Shown: piece by piece, positions 35,235 through 45,883 of the stretch
How positions within the stretch are numbered: position 1 is the first letter of the stretch
Layout of the letters: the number at the start of each line of letters is the position of its first letter
NCBI GenBank assembly: GCA_024195265.1
Contig: JAJLRJ010000006.1
Span: 16,941,639 to 17,005,638, forward strand
Direction: 5' to 3'
Length of the DNA stretch: 64,000 nucleotides
Source of the DNA: Dendrophyllia cribrosa
Taxonomy: Eukaryota; Cnidaria; Anthozoa; Scleractinia; Dendrophylliidae
Position numbers and translations under genes: made by a program
Notes under the pieces: model-generated
Told to the model about the DNA's origin: nothing
What the model saw: the letters and a program-made list of their open reading frames with translations, nothing else
Database searches by the model: none

Positions 35235-36264
35235 CGTGAATAATAGAAACCGCCTATTGGCGGTCTTACACAAATGGGCAGACATTGGTTATCTGTTTAA
35301 AAGAAATAAAAATATATATCGCTCACTCCACATACCTGTATATGAAATAACACCATATGCTTATGTACATTCCCCGTATCAAATGCTGGTGCTGGTGTTA
35401 GACGCATCAGAACTAAGTATGTTTTAGGGTGAAGGGACCTGAAATCCAAACCTTGCTCGACAATGACGGCTTGTCAAGCCTATTTTCTTATCATGATCTC
35501 CTAATTAAAACACCCTTCTGATTGGATGATAATGTACCTTGTGTCATGCCTAAAACGCCCTTATTAAAGGCATAAAAATTGTAACCCTTGGAAAACAACA
35601 CCTCGAGCTTTCGATTCACACGTGATCAGGTCGTGTACCAACGAAACGTGATCCCAGCAAAAACCGATTGAAAATAGTTCTTGTTAACGTTTCACTGGAG
35701 ATTGTTAGCAGTCAGTAATATCTCTCTGTAACAGACCTGGTGAGGCCTGGATGTTCGCCAGACATTTTTACAAAAACTTTACCAGGTCGGACAAAAATCC
35801 ACCCGTTTTTCCACTAGGGATGTTTGTTTATAAAATGAAATTATATGAGTGTCCTTGTTATATGCAGTAACATCAGGAGCAAATTACTGTAACATCATAC
35901 TACTGTATGTGACTGTGTTCATACATATAAAAACACGTGATGTTCAATATATAAACTTAGTTTATACGTACCTTTCTCAGGTTTTGATATTGTGCACCAG
36001 GGGCGTGTCTAGTGACTTTTTAGTGGTGTACGCACGATTTGCGAGCGCCAAAAGCGCTACATTCTAGGGGGTGTAGGGGCAATATACTCTTTCAGGGAAA
36101 ATTTATGGGGTCGAAAATGCTATATCTGCGTTTTCAAAGAAAAAGTTTAAAACAATCGATTTGTAGTATAACGCTGCGTAGTTACTGAGGTATTTGTTTA
36201 ATTTATACACTGTACCAGAAAAGTGAATTATTACTTTACAGACACAGAGAGAATATTACAGAAA
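35235..36264. other. Intergenic, weak repeat signals
   Basis: CAGGGGCGTGTCTAG at 35998 resembles the CAGGGGCG terminus seen on many hAT elements, followed by GGGGGTGTAGGGGC at 36067, but no matching opposite end was found. No gene is recognised. Confidence 0.3.
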
Positions 36265-36500
36265 AGCGCGGTAAGGGGCACGATTAAGCTAACCCAGGAT
36301 TAGCGTCAATTTTGAATCCAGTTAAACAACTCAACAATTGAAACATTTCCATAGTTTTCTGCCCTTCAGTTTTGACTTTAACTTGTCTTCACTGCTAGCT
36401 ACAAATGACCTTTTGAAAACATTTTTAAACAAAGAAATGAAATCCTCGGTTAACTTTTAATCCGGGATTAGCGTTAATCGGCTTTCGAACAACCGGGCCC
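36265..36500 (-). repeat. Repeat ending GGGCCCGGTTGTTCGAA
   Basis: The right end reads TTCGAACAACCGGGCCC, and a GGATTAGCGTTAATC / GATTAAGC...GGATTAGCG inverted block lies between the ends. A second copy in the opposite orientation lies at 50273-50501. Both keep TCAAAATTGACGCTA (reverse complement here). Confidence 0.6.
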
Positions 36501-37876
36501 AGAAGTTTACGTGTGGCGCAAAGTGCTTATGCGTCTTTAACAGTTTTCCCCAGAGTCTTCGTTTTTTGTTTAATTTCAGGTACATTCTGTAAAACTTGAA
36601 AAGGAACAGATTGGGAGAACTATACATGGCTTTGCGGAATTTTCATGCCGTTTAGTCATTTAACATTGTTGTTTGGCAAAGTGCGTCACATAATGTATGG
36701 AATTTTATACCGTCACTGTGCACTTGCATCACTGTTTTTTTTTTTGTGTATTCGAATTTTTAATGCACATGTTAAACTGATGTTCTTCCAATGACTAATG
36801 TTTTGCTAACGAATCTTCGTTCTCATTTTTAAACGTTCCCATCGCGCTAACTAGTACTCCAGCCTCGTGGGTGATATGCCCCATGGGCAACGGTAAGTTT
36901 TCCTTTGACCCTGGGGACTCGGGGAAACCGAAACGTAGCTTTCTGGAAGAAGGGGAAGAGGGGTAGCCACTAAGTGTCCACTACACTTGCTGCGTTTGAA
37001 TTTTCGATAGTACAGAGTTGTACAGTTCTATAACTTAGTAAAGCCCTGGCTAAACGTGTTGGGCAAAATGTTTGATCGAAAAGAAAACACTCATCAAACA
37101 AAAAAAATCATCATCTAACATGGAATGCTGAAGGTTCTAACATTGAACCAACAAATGTTGTACAATAATATTGGAACCGACGTTTATCTGGGCTAATAAA
37201 AACGTTTGAGTTAAAATAAAACAAGCTGTTAGGATTTTCTAACTATTTCATCGTGATGTAATAGAGGATCTAAATTTTCAACGTTCAAGCGTCAATAAAG
37301 GGTAATGCATTTAGCGTAAAATGGAGGGAATTTATCCTTTAACCGGCAAAATGGAACTTTTTTTAGAGATCTTTGAATGGAAACTTTACCCGCATAGCGA
37401 CTCTCTTAGCTTGATTATGATGGAAACTATATGGGTGTTTAATTTTTTTACTTTATATCAAACGCCTGTGGTTTCATTCGAAACCTTTTAAACTGCTGCA
37501 GGTGTCGTAACAGTATTTGTTTACTTGTCTTCGTTTTTGCCAGAGAAAGCAATTGTACATCAGTCAGTCGATGTTTAACACTTACAGGCTGCCCTTTTGC
37601 GTTTGACTTTCAAACTTAACTTACAATTCCGTTATTAATTAACGTGGTGCGAGTTTAAAATCGAAAGATAGATAAAAGATTTCCGTTTATTATATAAACA
37701 CCAATGAAATACCAGGTGAGCTTTCGCGCGTAAACATCATATCTTCACACGTGAGAATAACATGTTATCTTCACACGTGAAAAGATCACCGTTGCTACGA
37801 TGTTCTACTTTAGGACACAAAAAAATATAAAAGTGAAATGGTTTGATTTCATTGGTGTTTATATAATAAACAGAAC
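36501..37876. other. Intergenic, nothing firm
   Basis: TATCTTCACACGTGA occurs twice near 37740-37780, next to the palindrome at 37877. No exon was identified. Confidence 0.3.
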
Positions 37877-38009
37877 ATTACATGGCCGCTTGAAGATACG
37901 AAATTTCTCTTCTCGTGTTGAAAAATATTTCACTCGTTCGCTGCGCTCACTCGTGAAATATTTTTCAACACTCGAAGAGAAATTTCGTATCTTCGCGCGG
38001 CCATGTAAT
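37877..38009. mobile_element. Palindromic MITE (ATTACATGGCCGC...)
   Basis: Arms: ATTACATGGCCGC...GAAGATACGAAATTTCTCTTC and GAAGAGAAATTTCGTATCTTC...GCGGCCATGTAAT, then TGTTGAAAAATATTTCAC and its reverse complement around GCTGCGCTC. It is almost perfectly palindromic over 133 bp. Confidence 0.75.
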
Positions 38010-38692
38010 ATCCTCTATATCTCTGATGCTATTCAAAGCCAGAATAAGAACTTTAACTTGTAGCAAGTACGAACGTTTTTAACAACACATGTTTAGCTTG
38101 AAGAACCTCACAAAAATGCATTAGCTTTTCAGAACTTTTTTAACCTACCTTCCCAAGTCATTCACATTTCCAATGAGCGCGGTTTGTGAAAAAACATCCA
38201 GGATTAAAGTTGAAAACAAAATTGGTCAGTCGACTTAAAGTAGTTAATAATTTCTATCCATTCTTGTTTTGCTCTAGGTCAAAAGGTCATCTTAGTTGCT
38301 TCACAAAACAGGTCCCCGTCATCAGCAGTTTTTTAACGAGTACTTGACTTGGGCAAACCAAGAGAAGTTAAGACGGAGACTCAATGACCCCATACATTCC
38401 CCAAAACGTTTTTAAACTGTTTCAGTCCGTTTATGACTAGAGACACTTATCGACAGCTTTAAATTTGGCACACTAGGGTGGTAATTTATCACAAAAATGG
38501 ACCATTATTTTACGGTTTCCGTTAATAGAAAAACATTTCTTGGTTTTTGAAATGGCACCAAATCCTCGCGACTGCTCTTTTATTGATGGTAATAGAACTT
38601 ATTGAATCCCAATCACATATATCACTGAAAAGCAGCACATTAGCCCCGATACGATAATATTTATATAGCGAATGTACGCCTACTTAACTCAC

Positions 38693-38814
38693 AGCTAGTT
38701 TCAGTAAAAGTTCAGCCGAACCTTCTCTGACAGGCGCCTCGAATGAACAGTCACCAAACTGCAGTCCTAGTAATACAGAAACCGTAGGGACCACGGATAC
38801 TGTCCATGTTACCA
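38693..38814 (-). CDS. Candidate exon, unknown
   Basis: The minus-strand open stretch from an acceptor-like GGGCAAG at 38815 to a donor CTAGCT|GTGAGT at 38692 encodes about 40 residues including QFGDCSFEAPVREGSAELL. The donor is good, and phase 0 would be compatible with the second exon of the expansin-like gene as an alternative 5' exon. No family is recognised, so this remains a guess. Confidence 0.2.
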
Positions 38815-39184
38815 CTTGCCCGACAACAAAGAAGCCAATGTATTTATTTTTCAAGCAAAAGTGCGAACATCGGCATCCATTTTCTTGATGTTGGAAAATA
38901 CGGTAGGTCTTGTCCGTTTGCATCAACCATGTCATTCGTTAAACGTTGCTCTTAGTCGTTTATTCAAGTACCTTACTATCAGGCAACACTTAAGAACGTA
39001 TTTAAACATAACAAGTGTGAAGAAAACAGAAGCAAGAGACAATATAATTCCTTTCCACGCGATTGAACTTTTGCCACGAGAAAAGCAAAAGCCCGAAAAA
39101 CAATAGAAGCCTCACTCCCGTGCAAACTCAAACAATAACAGAGTCGCGTGAAGTATAATGGACAATACTGGGTTAGCGTTGCTG

Positions 39185-39336
39185 AATAGGCCTACTCCGA
39201 TAAAATTAATGTTCTTACTTGGCTCCGAGGCTTAGGGAAATATAAAACAAAAAAATCACATTGAAATTGAGGGATTAATAATTATTTTCTCTTGTTTTAT
39301 TCCCCTAAGTCTTCGGACCAAACCAGAACTCCGATT
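39185..39336. mobile_element. Degenerate copy of the 61586 MITE family
   Basis: AATAGGCCTACTCCGAT, CTTGGCTCCGAGGCTTAGGG and TCTTGTTTTATTCCCCTAAG match the palindromic element at 61586-61753 in order and orientation. Its right end (ACTCCGATTA) lies only about 10 bases from a pentamer array. Confidence 0.7.
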
Positions 39337-39345
39337 AGCGCAGCT

Positions 39346-39513
39346 CCACTGTACTGTACTGTACTGTACTGTACTGTGCTGTGCTGTGCTGTGCTGTGCT
39401 GTGCTGTGCTGTGCTGTGCTGTGCTGTGCTGTGCTGTGCTGTGCTGTGCTGTGCTGTGCTGTGCTGTGCTGTGCTGTGCTGTGCTGTGCTGTACTGTACT
39501 GAACTGTACTGTA
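39346..39513. repeat. Second pentanucleotide array (GTGCT)n
   Basis: About 33 units: GTACT at both edges and a pure block of GTGCT in the centre. This is the same pentamer as the 24740-26622 array, but here the core is homogeneous, so it looks young or recently expanded. Frames through it on both strands are open and meaningless. Confidence 0.95.
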
Positions 39514-39818
39514 TTGGATAGCATAAGCCACACGCTACCCAAAATTTGCTGACAAAGGGCTAGCGTTCAGACCATCGTTGGTGGTGGCCAACGTACCTTA
39601 TCAATTCAGTTGATGAAACTAATACTAGGTAACGTAATGTTCCTAACACAAAGTTTGTGCCACTAAAAAAAAACAAGATTTCAGTAAGTCATAGCATAAT
39701 GCTAATTTTTAGAAAACATGTTTCGGGTGTTCTAAATCCATCATCAATTGTACAAACGCGAAGCCACCAGAGGGTGTGTGATATAAACAGAAAACTACAA
39801 CAGTTTTAGAATATTAGC
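39514..39818. other. Intergenic, nothing recognised
   Basis: No feature is supported between the pentamer array and the next MITE. Confidence 0.35.
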
Positions 39819-40008
39819 AATAGGCCATTTGCACGATGGCGTCATTTGACTACAACTACTAGAATTCATTTCGTTTTTCCTTTCTTATTTAAATTTTGTA
39901 ATTCCAGTGCGGTTTAAATAACAATAGCCCTAATTTGCACTACAAAGCAAAAAACTGAAGGATTCTGGTAGTTGTAGTCATATGACGTCATCGTGCAAAT
40001 GGCCTATT
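39819..40008. mobile_element. MITE with AATAGGCCATTT ends
   Basis: AATAGGCCATTTGCACGATG at the left and its exact reverse complement at the right; CGTCAT(T/A)TGACTACAACTAC extends the arms to about 45 bp. The interior is AT-rich with no frame. It shares AATAGGCCATTT with the element at 44900-45077. Confidence 0.8.
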
Positions 40009-40387
40009 GGCAAAAGTACTGAACAATGAAAGTACAATGATAACAATACAACAGATGCAGTAATTACAATGATACCAACACGAAATATTGAGAAAGGTAC
40101 GTTATGAGGTAAAAACGTTAAAGATTACGATGGTTTATTTGCTTATTGAGTGAAGGTTGCTTCCAACTAATGTGTAATGCTTTTTTGGTTTTGAATTGAG
40201 AAAGAGCCGGAGCCGAGAATCGAGGATTGAAAAAACAATCTTCCGAGCTTGAAGAACCGCAAATTTCTAAAGCTTTTAAATGCTGAAAGATGTGAGAATT
40301 TTTTATCGGGCAATAGGATACATGTGGTGAGGTATCAGTTCGTTTCACGTATCAGGCATCAAAACCTTCGGGAGAAAACTTTTTTTT

Positions 40388-40770
40388 AATAATGATCCTT
40401 CCGCACGGGGAAACTCGCCAGGTCCAGACATAGTGAGGATTGACAGATTGAGAGCTCTTTCTTGATTCTATGGGTGGTGGTGCATGGCCGTTCTTGGTGG
40501 AGTGATTTGTCTGGTTAATTCCGTTAACGAACGAGACCTTAACCTGCTAAATAGTTACACGAATCCCGATTCGTGGTAAACTTCTTAGAGGGACTGTTTG
40601 TATCCAACCAAAGTCAGGAAGGCAATAACAGGTCTGTGATGGCCTTAGATGTTCTGGGCCGCACGCGCGCTACACTGACGGTGTCAGAGAGTGTCTCCTT
40701 CACCGAGAAGTGTGGGTAATCTTAGAAACATTGTCGTGCTGGGGATAGATCATTGCAATTTTTGATCTTG

Positions 40771-40813
<43 letters not shown>

Positions 40814-40973
40814 TTACGTCCGATCCCTGCCTTTTGTACTCACCGCTCGTCGATACTACCGATTGAATGGTTTAGTGAGGCCTTCTGACTGGCGCAGAGT
40901 AGCGGATGCCGGGAAGTTGGTCAAACTTGATCATTTAGAGAAAGTAAAAGTCGTAACAAGGTTTCCGCAGGTG
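40388..40973 (+). pseudogene. 18S rRNA 3' fragment, degenerate
   Basis: From 40405 the sequence follows the last third of eukaryotic 18S rRNA in order: ACGGGGAAACTC, CCAGGTCCAGACATAGT, GATTGACAGATTGAGAGCTC, GGTGGTGCATGGCCGTTC, CCGTTAACGAACGAGACC, GGGCCGCACGCGCGCTACAC, GAATTCCTAGTAAGCGCGAG, and GTAAAAGTCGTAACAAGG just before the 3' end. Substitutions in normally invariant sites (GTACTCACCGCTCGTCG for GTACACACCGCCCGTCG) and a shortened last variable helix show that it is not functional. The 17 bases at 40388-40404 match the reverse complement of the 18S 3' terminus, i.e. an inverted tip is fused to the start. Confidence 0.92.
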
Positions 40974-41856
40974 GGTGAAAACTTATAGACCACACGAGAT
41001 CAAAGTGCCCTGGGTATAAATTGGTTTCAAGTAACCCGACAAATAGAAATAATAAAAATGGAAACTTTACACTAATTCCTTCTTTTGTTTAATTATGACT
41101 ATTTTTTGACTAACTGCTTAATTTTATTTCACGGTTTTTGTAAAATCACTGACATTTTTCACACCAAAGAAGTATCTGACTTTATAAGCCGGGGTGAAGA
41201 GCAGCTTTATGACATATCTATATAAATGCAAAACTCTTGAGAAAGGCGCCTAATTTTAAGTTAAGCAACGTTACAAATAGAGGGTGGAGGTTTCATTATA
41301 GTTGTTACCTTTCGAGCTGCGCTTGGCTGAGGCAAAAATAAAACATAACATATCTTGTTTGAAACGTTTTTCCCACCCTCCACACTATCTCAAAACGTAT
41401 GCCATGTGTTGGATGCAGACTTACATATATGCTGCATAGTATCCTAATCTAGACAGGAGGGGACATGATATTTTAGTTAACTTGTTCATTGTAAACTAAT
41501 CTAGACACTTGTTCATTGTAAACTAATGAAACGCCACTTAATAGTAGTGGCGTAAACTTCCAACACGTGAGTAGTTCTCCATTGTACCAGATAATCATCT
41601 TCAGAAAACTAAGTGCAATTCCACACAGAGCTCCGGAATTGCGATCAAAAGAGTGTATCGGCAAAAATAATGATTAACTGAATAAAAGCTTCATATAAGT
41701 TGACCCAATGTTTACCCAATTCCACTCTTTTGGAGATTTGGTTGTTTCCTTAAAATACTTTCATATCAGTTTAACGAAACAAAGGAAACAATACCGTTCT
41801 CGGGGCAAATATCACATAATCTGAAATAAGTGAACATTAAGACAAAGTAAAGAAGT
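40974..41856. other. Intergenic; 27-bp tandem duplication
   Basis: CTTGTTCATTGTAAACTAAT occurs twice in tandem around 41480-41527. No gene is recognised; this is the 3' flank of the PAN/EGF gene. Confidence 0.4.
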
Positions 41857-44074
41857 TTATTTCTTTTTAATGCCAAACCAGTGTTCAGTTGTTGAGGAAT
41901 TTGACGCCGAGCATCGATGATCACGGTTCACTTTACCGTCTGCATACCGTCCAAAGTTATGCTCATCACTTCCAATACCTGGTCTGCCATCAAATTGACA
42001 TCCGTTGCCATAGCTCGAGTAACTGTTGATAAACCACGCACGTCCCTCTTTTTGACTCGTTAAAGCACTGCAACTGAAGCACTCCATTCCTCTGATGTTA
42101 AGTTGTGCATACCACCTGCATTCTCCATCAAATGTTTTAAAAATATAGGGGGTTTTCAGTACGGTGCGCAAATAGTCTGTATATGACAGACCTTCTGCAG
42201 AAAAGTTGCAAGTGACCCTTAAATTAGTAGACTGGCTGGCCAGATACTGCATGTGCGGTAAGGACAAACGGTAGAAGTTCCAGTTAATATTCGGTAATTC
42301 TACACCGACAGGATAATCGACTCCAAACCATTTATCTTCCAGAGAACCTCTCTGATCGAATGAAAATGACTGAATCAGAGTCCAGATAAACTTGGGCTCA
42401 GATTCCATATCGCAGTAAACGAAAAATGGCGCGCTTTGTCCATTGCATAAAATATACCTTCCAGACTTTGTGAAGCCAGTATCAAAAGCTTCTTTGCAGC
42501 TTTCATAACATCTAAGCTCACAGCGTTTGCCTAGGTACTTTGTGGGACAAGTGCAGTTAAATCTGACGTCACTGGGATCACAAATCTCCTGACACCTTCC
42601 CGCATGAAGACAAGGATTGGGTTCACAGCACCTGTTTACGCACATGTCCTTTGCTGGGACGTACTTCCCTCTGCCCTGTTTTGGTAAAAGCGCCCATATC
42701 AGTGTTAATGGTCAATGTGATTTCTTACAGCATTTGCCATGGAAGTAATAAGTAGTGATCCAGTTTTTACAGTTTTTTGGTCGAAACTGTGCCGAGATTA
42801 AAACTAGCTAAGTACCTTTTCTAAGTACACGAAATGTTCCTGAAATATTAAAAGGAATGGGAATGTACATGTGACAGTACTCTATAGAAGACATGTTAAC
42901 TTGAAAGGGAAAAGAATAATATTTTCATACGATCGCCGACGATTGCTAAATTGCTGGCTAAAATTAAAAGGTATTAGCAATTGCAAAGATTAGAAATATC
43001 ACAGTACTTTATAGAGGACAAGTTAACGATTGCAGAGTTTGACGACCCTCGAAAATTCTCTTCAAGATCATTCATCGAGATTATTTTTTTTTTATTTTCT
43101 GCAATTAACTTCAGTAAATTATTCCCAGATTTTGACAGGATATTAATTTTTTCCTGCGAAATCTTTTAGAGGCGACAAAGTAGGGGTTGCAAAGGAATTT
43201 TCTTGGTTTCTTTTCTTTTTTTGGCAAATTTACATTTTTTTCTGTACCTTATAAAATTGGTGTAGGATTTCAATTTCTTGATTAATAATATACATAAAAA
43301 AATTACTCGATTCTGATTGGCTAAGAGCAGTGCAGTTCAAGTGTAACACCAGTGCAAAAAGTGTAACACCGGTGCAAAAAGTCTAACACCAGTGCAAAAA
43401 GTGTAACACCAGTGCAAATTACAAATCGAAAAAAAAAATTGATGTAAAAATTTTTTGCAAAAAAAAATTTTTTTTGGAAAAAAAAAACAAAAAAAAATGG
43501 GTGCAAATGTTTTCATGTATAATTATTAATAAGTAATCATACGGTTTTCTCGTTCAATTTGGGATTAATTTACACTTGTGAGTTTTTCAAAAAGCTCAAA
43601 TTAATCCCAAATTGAACTCGAAACCGTATGATAACCTATACTAACGCGTACAAAGAAAGGTTCAAAAAGTTTCATCTCTGCCAAATCTTACGGAATTCTA
43701 CCTTAAGTACATGTAAAGTAATTGTCCCAATTCTTTTGCCTTACCTCCACAGTGTAACTCCTAACCAAATCATAGTACTGAGCTCTTGATTTTAACTTTA
43801 GCGAATCAGGCCATAACTCTTTATTTGCATCGTTCAGTTCACAGTTATTTTCTTTGACACTTGGTAAGTAGTTGAAAGAAATACACCGACAGTTTTCTTT
43901 GCACATTATGTGACACTGTGCAGTCGACTTGACTGTGTACCTTTGAAACACGTGACCATCGAGAGCATGTTCATCGACGACATCTTTGCCCAACACAAAC
44001 TGGAAGTTTTGGCAGATCCTTAGGCTTTTGACAGCAGACATGATTGTTAAAAAGAGCCACATTTGAAGGCCCAC
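41857..44074 (-). CDS. Secreted PAN-EGF-fibrinogen-like domain protein
   Basis: Two exons, 43745-44074 (110 codons) and 41857-42675 (272 codons plus stop), join in phase 0 through GTAAGG and a CAAAACAG acceptor, giving 382 residues. A hydrophobic start (MGLQMWLFLTIMSAV) is a likely signal peptide. A PAN/apple-like domain follows to about residue 105 (AQCHIMCKENCRCISFNY). An EGF domain lies at about 124-157 (CCEPNPCLHAGRCQ, CTCPTKYLGKRCE), then a fibrinogen-like N-terminal region (SCKEAFDTGFTKSGRYIL, FFVYCDMESEP, WTLIQSFSF) and a Cys-containing C-terminus ending HWFGIKKK. The canonical fibrinogen C-terminal pocket is not obvious, so this is a divergent or truncated FReD. Such proteins are extracellular and bind glycans or proteins; no ligand can be inferred. 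The intron holds two small repeats. Confidence 0.82.
43335..43418. repeat. 20-bp tandem repeat, four copies
   Basis: GTGTAACACCAGTGCAAAAA is repeated four times with single-base changes, in the intron of the PAN/EGF gene. It is followed by a long A-rich tract. Confidence 0.85.
43536..43632. repeat. Palindromic hairpin in the intron
   Basis: ATCATACGGTTTTCTCGTTC and AATTTGGGATTAATTT are mirrored at the right, with one change, ending ACCGTATGAT. It is a 97-bp foldback unit, probably a MITE. Confidence 0.75.
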
Positions 44075-44899
44075 TATTACAGGATTCCTAGGTATGATAA
44101 ATTTCCGTTGTTATATGGCGTTTAAATTTAATCTGTGGTTTATGTTTACATTAACGTTACCTAAAATGGTCAAAACGTCACTTCTGAAAATAAATATCTA
44201 TGTAAAATTTAAACACGTGAAACATATGTCGTAAGCATTTAAATCCATTGGCCTTTGGATGACCAATGGATTTAAAGGCTTACGAGTCAGTTATTTATTT
44301 AGTTATTTATTTAATCAGGAATTTATGTGAATTCGAAAATACAAAAGTTGCACTTTAACCCATTGTCGCGTGCAAAAAAGTAATCTCGACTTCCCAGTGT
44401 GCTAAAATGACACACTATTTAGCCTTCCTTTTGAAACCGAGTTTGTACGCGGAAAGAATTCAGTCGGTAATTTACACAATAATAAGAATCGAGATAGATA
44501 CATAAATTATAGAACTTATATTATATGTATTGCTTTCGAACGGCAGTGGAGAATTTCCAAAACAGCGTCGGGGAATTTTGAAATCTGTTTTCTCGAAAAA
44601 AATAATGGATTTGAAGATTACATACGATCTATCCGATCCTTTTTTAGTTCGCGCCGATTACTTTAAAACTAAAGCGAAATTCGAAAATTCTCGATACGGT
44701 GTTGGAGGCGTATGTCTGCTTAATATATCATGCAACTACGTACTGGTAGTTTCGTGGTGCGAAATGGTAATTAAAATTCGTGTTTATAATCATCGGTCAT
44801 TTTGCATTCAAACTTCCGTACTGTGCCTAATTGATATAAAGATTTGGGTACTTTGTATTAAAACTGAGCGCTAACAGGGCTTTATGCGCGACACGGTCA
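44075..44899. other. 5' flank of the PAN/EGF gene
   Basis: A small perfect inverted repeat (AAATCCATTGG...CCAATGGATTT) lies at about 44240-44276. A plus-strand 114-codon frame at 44530 has no recognisable similarity and is not called. No promoter motif can be placed with confidence. Confidence 0.35.
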
Positions 44900-44964
44900 A
44901 ATAGGCCATTTCCGAGTTGCCTTTAGCCTCTCTATCAAAGCGAGGCTAGGTGCGAAACCTTTCA

Positions 44965-44995
<31 letters not shown>

Positions 44996-45077
44996 GAAAA
45001 CTCATTTTCATATGAAAGGTTTCGCACCTAGCCTCGTTTTGATAGAGAGGCTAAAGGCAACTCGGAAATGGCCTATT
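44900..45077. mobile_element. Near-perfect palindromic MITE, 178 bp
   Basis: AATAGGCCATTTCCGAGTTG at the left is mirrored by its exact reverse complement at the right, and the arms stay complementary almost to the centre (TTCATTTGCATGTGAATGAA), with one or two mismatches. The outer 12 bases equal those of the 39819-40008 element. Confidence 0.88.
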
Positions 45078-45427
45078 CCTTGAGTGTAACCTTAAAACAA
45101 CAAGGAAATCACGTTTTCGTGAGGATACACCGCATTAATCGTTATAGTGTGCAAAGCGAGGACCAATTCTTTCATTAACACCCATAAAATAGGTATGTCG
45201 CTTATGCCTTCAAGTTTCTTTATTTATGACCTTTTCGTTTTGTTTTTTTCGACCCAACAGATCCAAGTTAACAAACAAAAGAATGATATCTAACAACAAA
45301 ATACATTGTACATCTCGTGTTTAGTCTCTTTAAAAAATCAAAAAAAGAAAACTGTTTTGTAATGTATGTAGATAGGCAAGTCTCACAGCGGTACTACCAA
45401 AGAATAGAGTACTAGCTTTTAAATATG

Positions 45428-45883
45428 CTTGCGCGGACAGCTGGAACTTTGTGTTTTCTGCATAAAACTTGTTTTCAAACCTGCATTTTGAAATAAGTTC
45501 TCCGCTAGATACAGACTACATTGAATATCACTGCCTTTATACGCACATGCACGCTTCAAAACAGACCACTTGATCGAGAAAACAATCTTGCGAGCTTTCA
45601 ACTCCTAGATTCATTTTGAAAGAGCGGTTTTGGCCGAATGCTTCTCGTGAGTGAATGAAAGGTTGTGGTTATTGAAGCGGATCTTGAATGCGTGTTTTGT
45701 CATTTCGATGTAGTGCGTAAAAAGGCAGTGATATTTAATGTAGTCCGTGTCTAGCGGAGAAGTTATGCATCCTGACCGCCGATAAGCAGTCCTTACTCAA
45801 CAGGAGATCAGAACTTATTTCAAAATGCAGGCATGAAGACAACTTTTATGCGGAAAACATCAAGTTCCAGGTGTCTACGCAAG
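45428..45883. mobile_element. Foldback element with an indel in one arm
   Basis: The left arm (45428-45550) and right arm (45708-45883) are diverged inverted copies: GTTTTCTGCATAAAA, CCTGCATTTTGAAATAAGTT, TTCTCCGCTAGA and AATATCACTGCCTTT. The right arm holds about 50 extra bases after AGAACTTATTTCAAAATGC is read in reverse. No coding region is seen. Confidence 0.7.

Noticed and set aside
39256..39552. Frames through the second pentamer array on both strands
   Set aside because: Pure repeat translation (Ser-Thr-Ala-Gln-His or Val-Leu-Cys-Cys-Ala).
44530..44874. 114-codon plus-strand frame
   Set aside because: No similarity, low-complexity flanks and no splice or start context.
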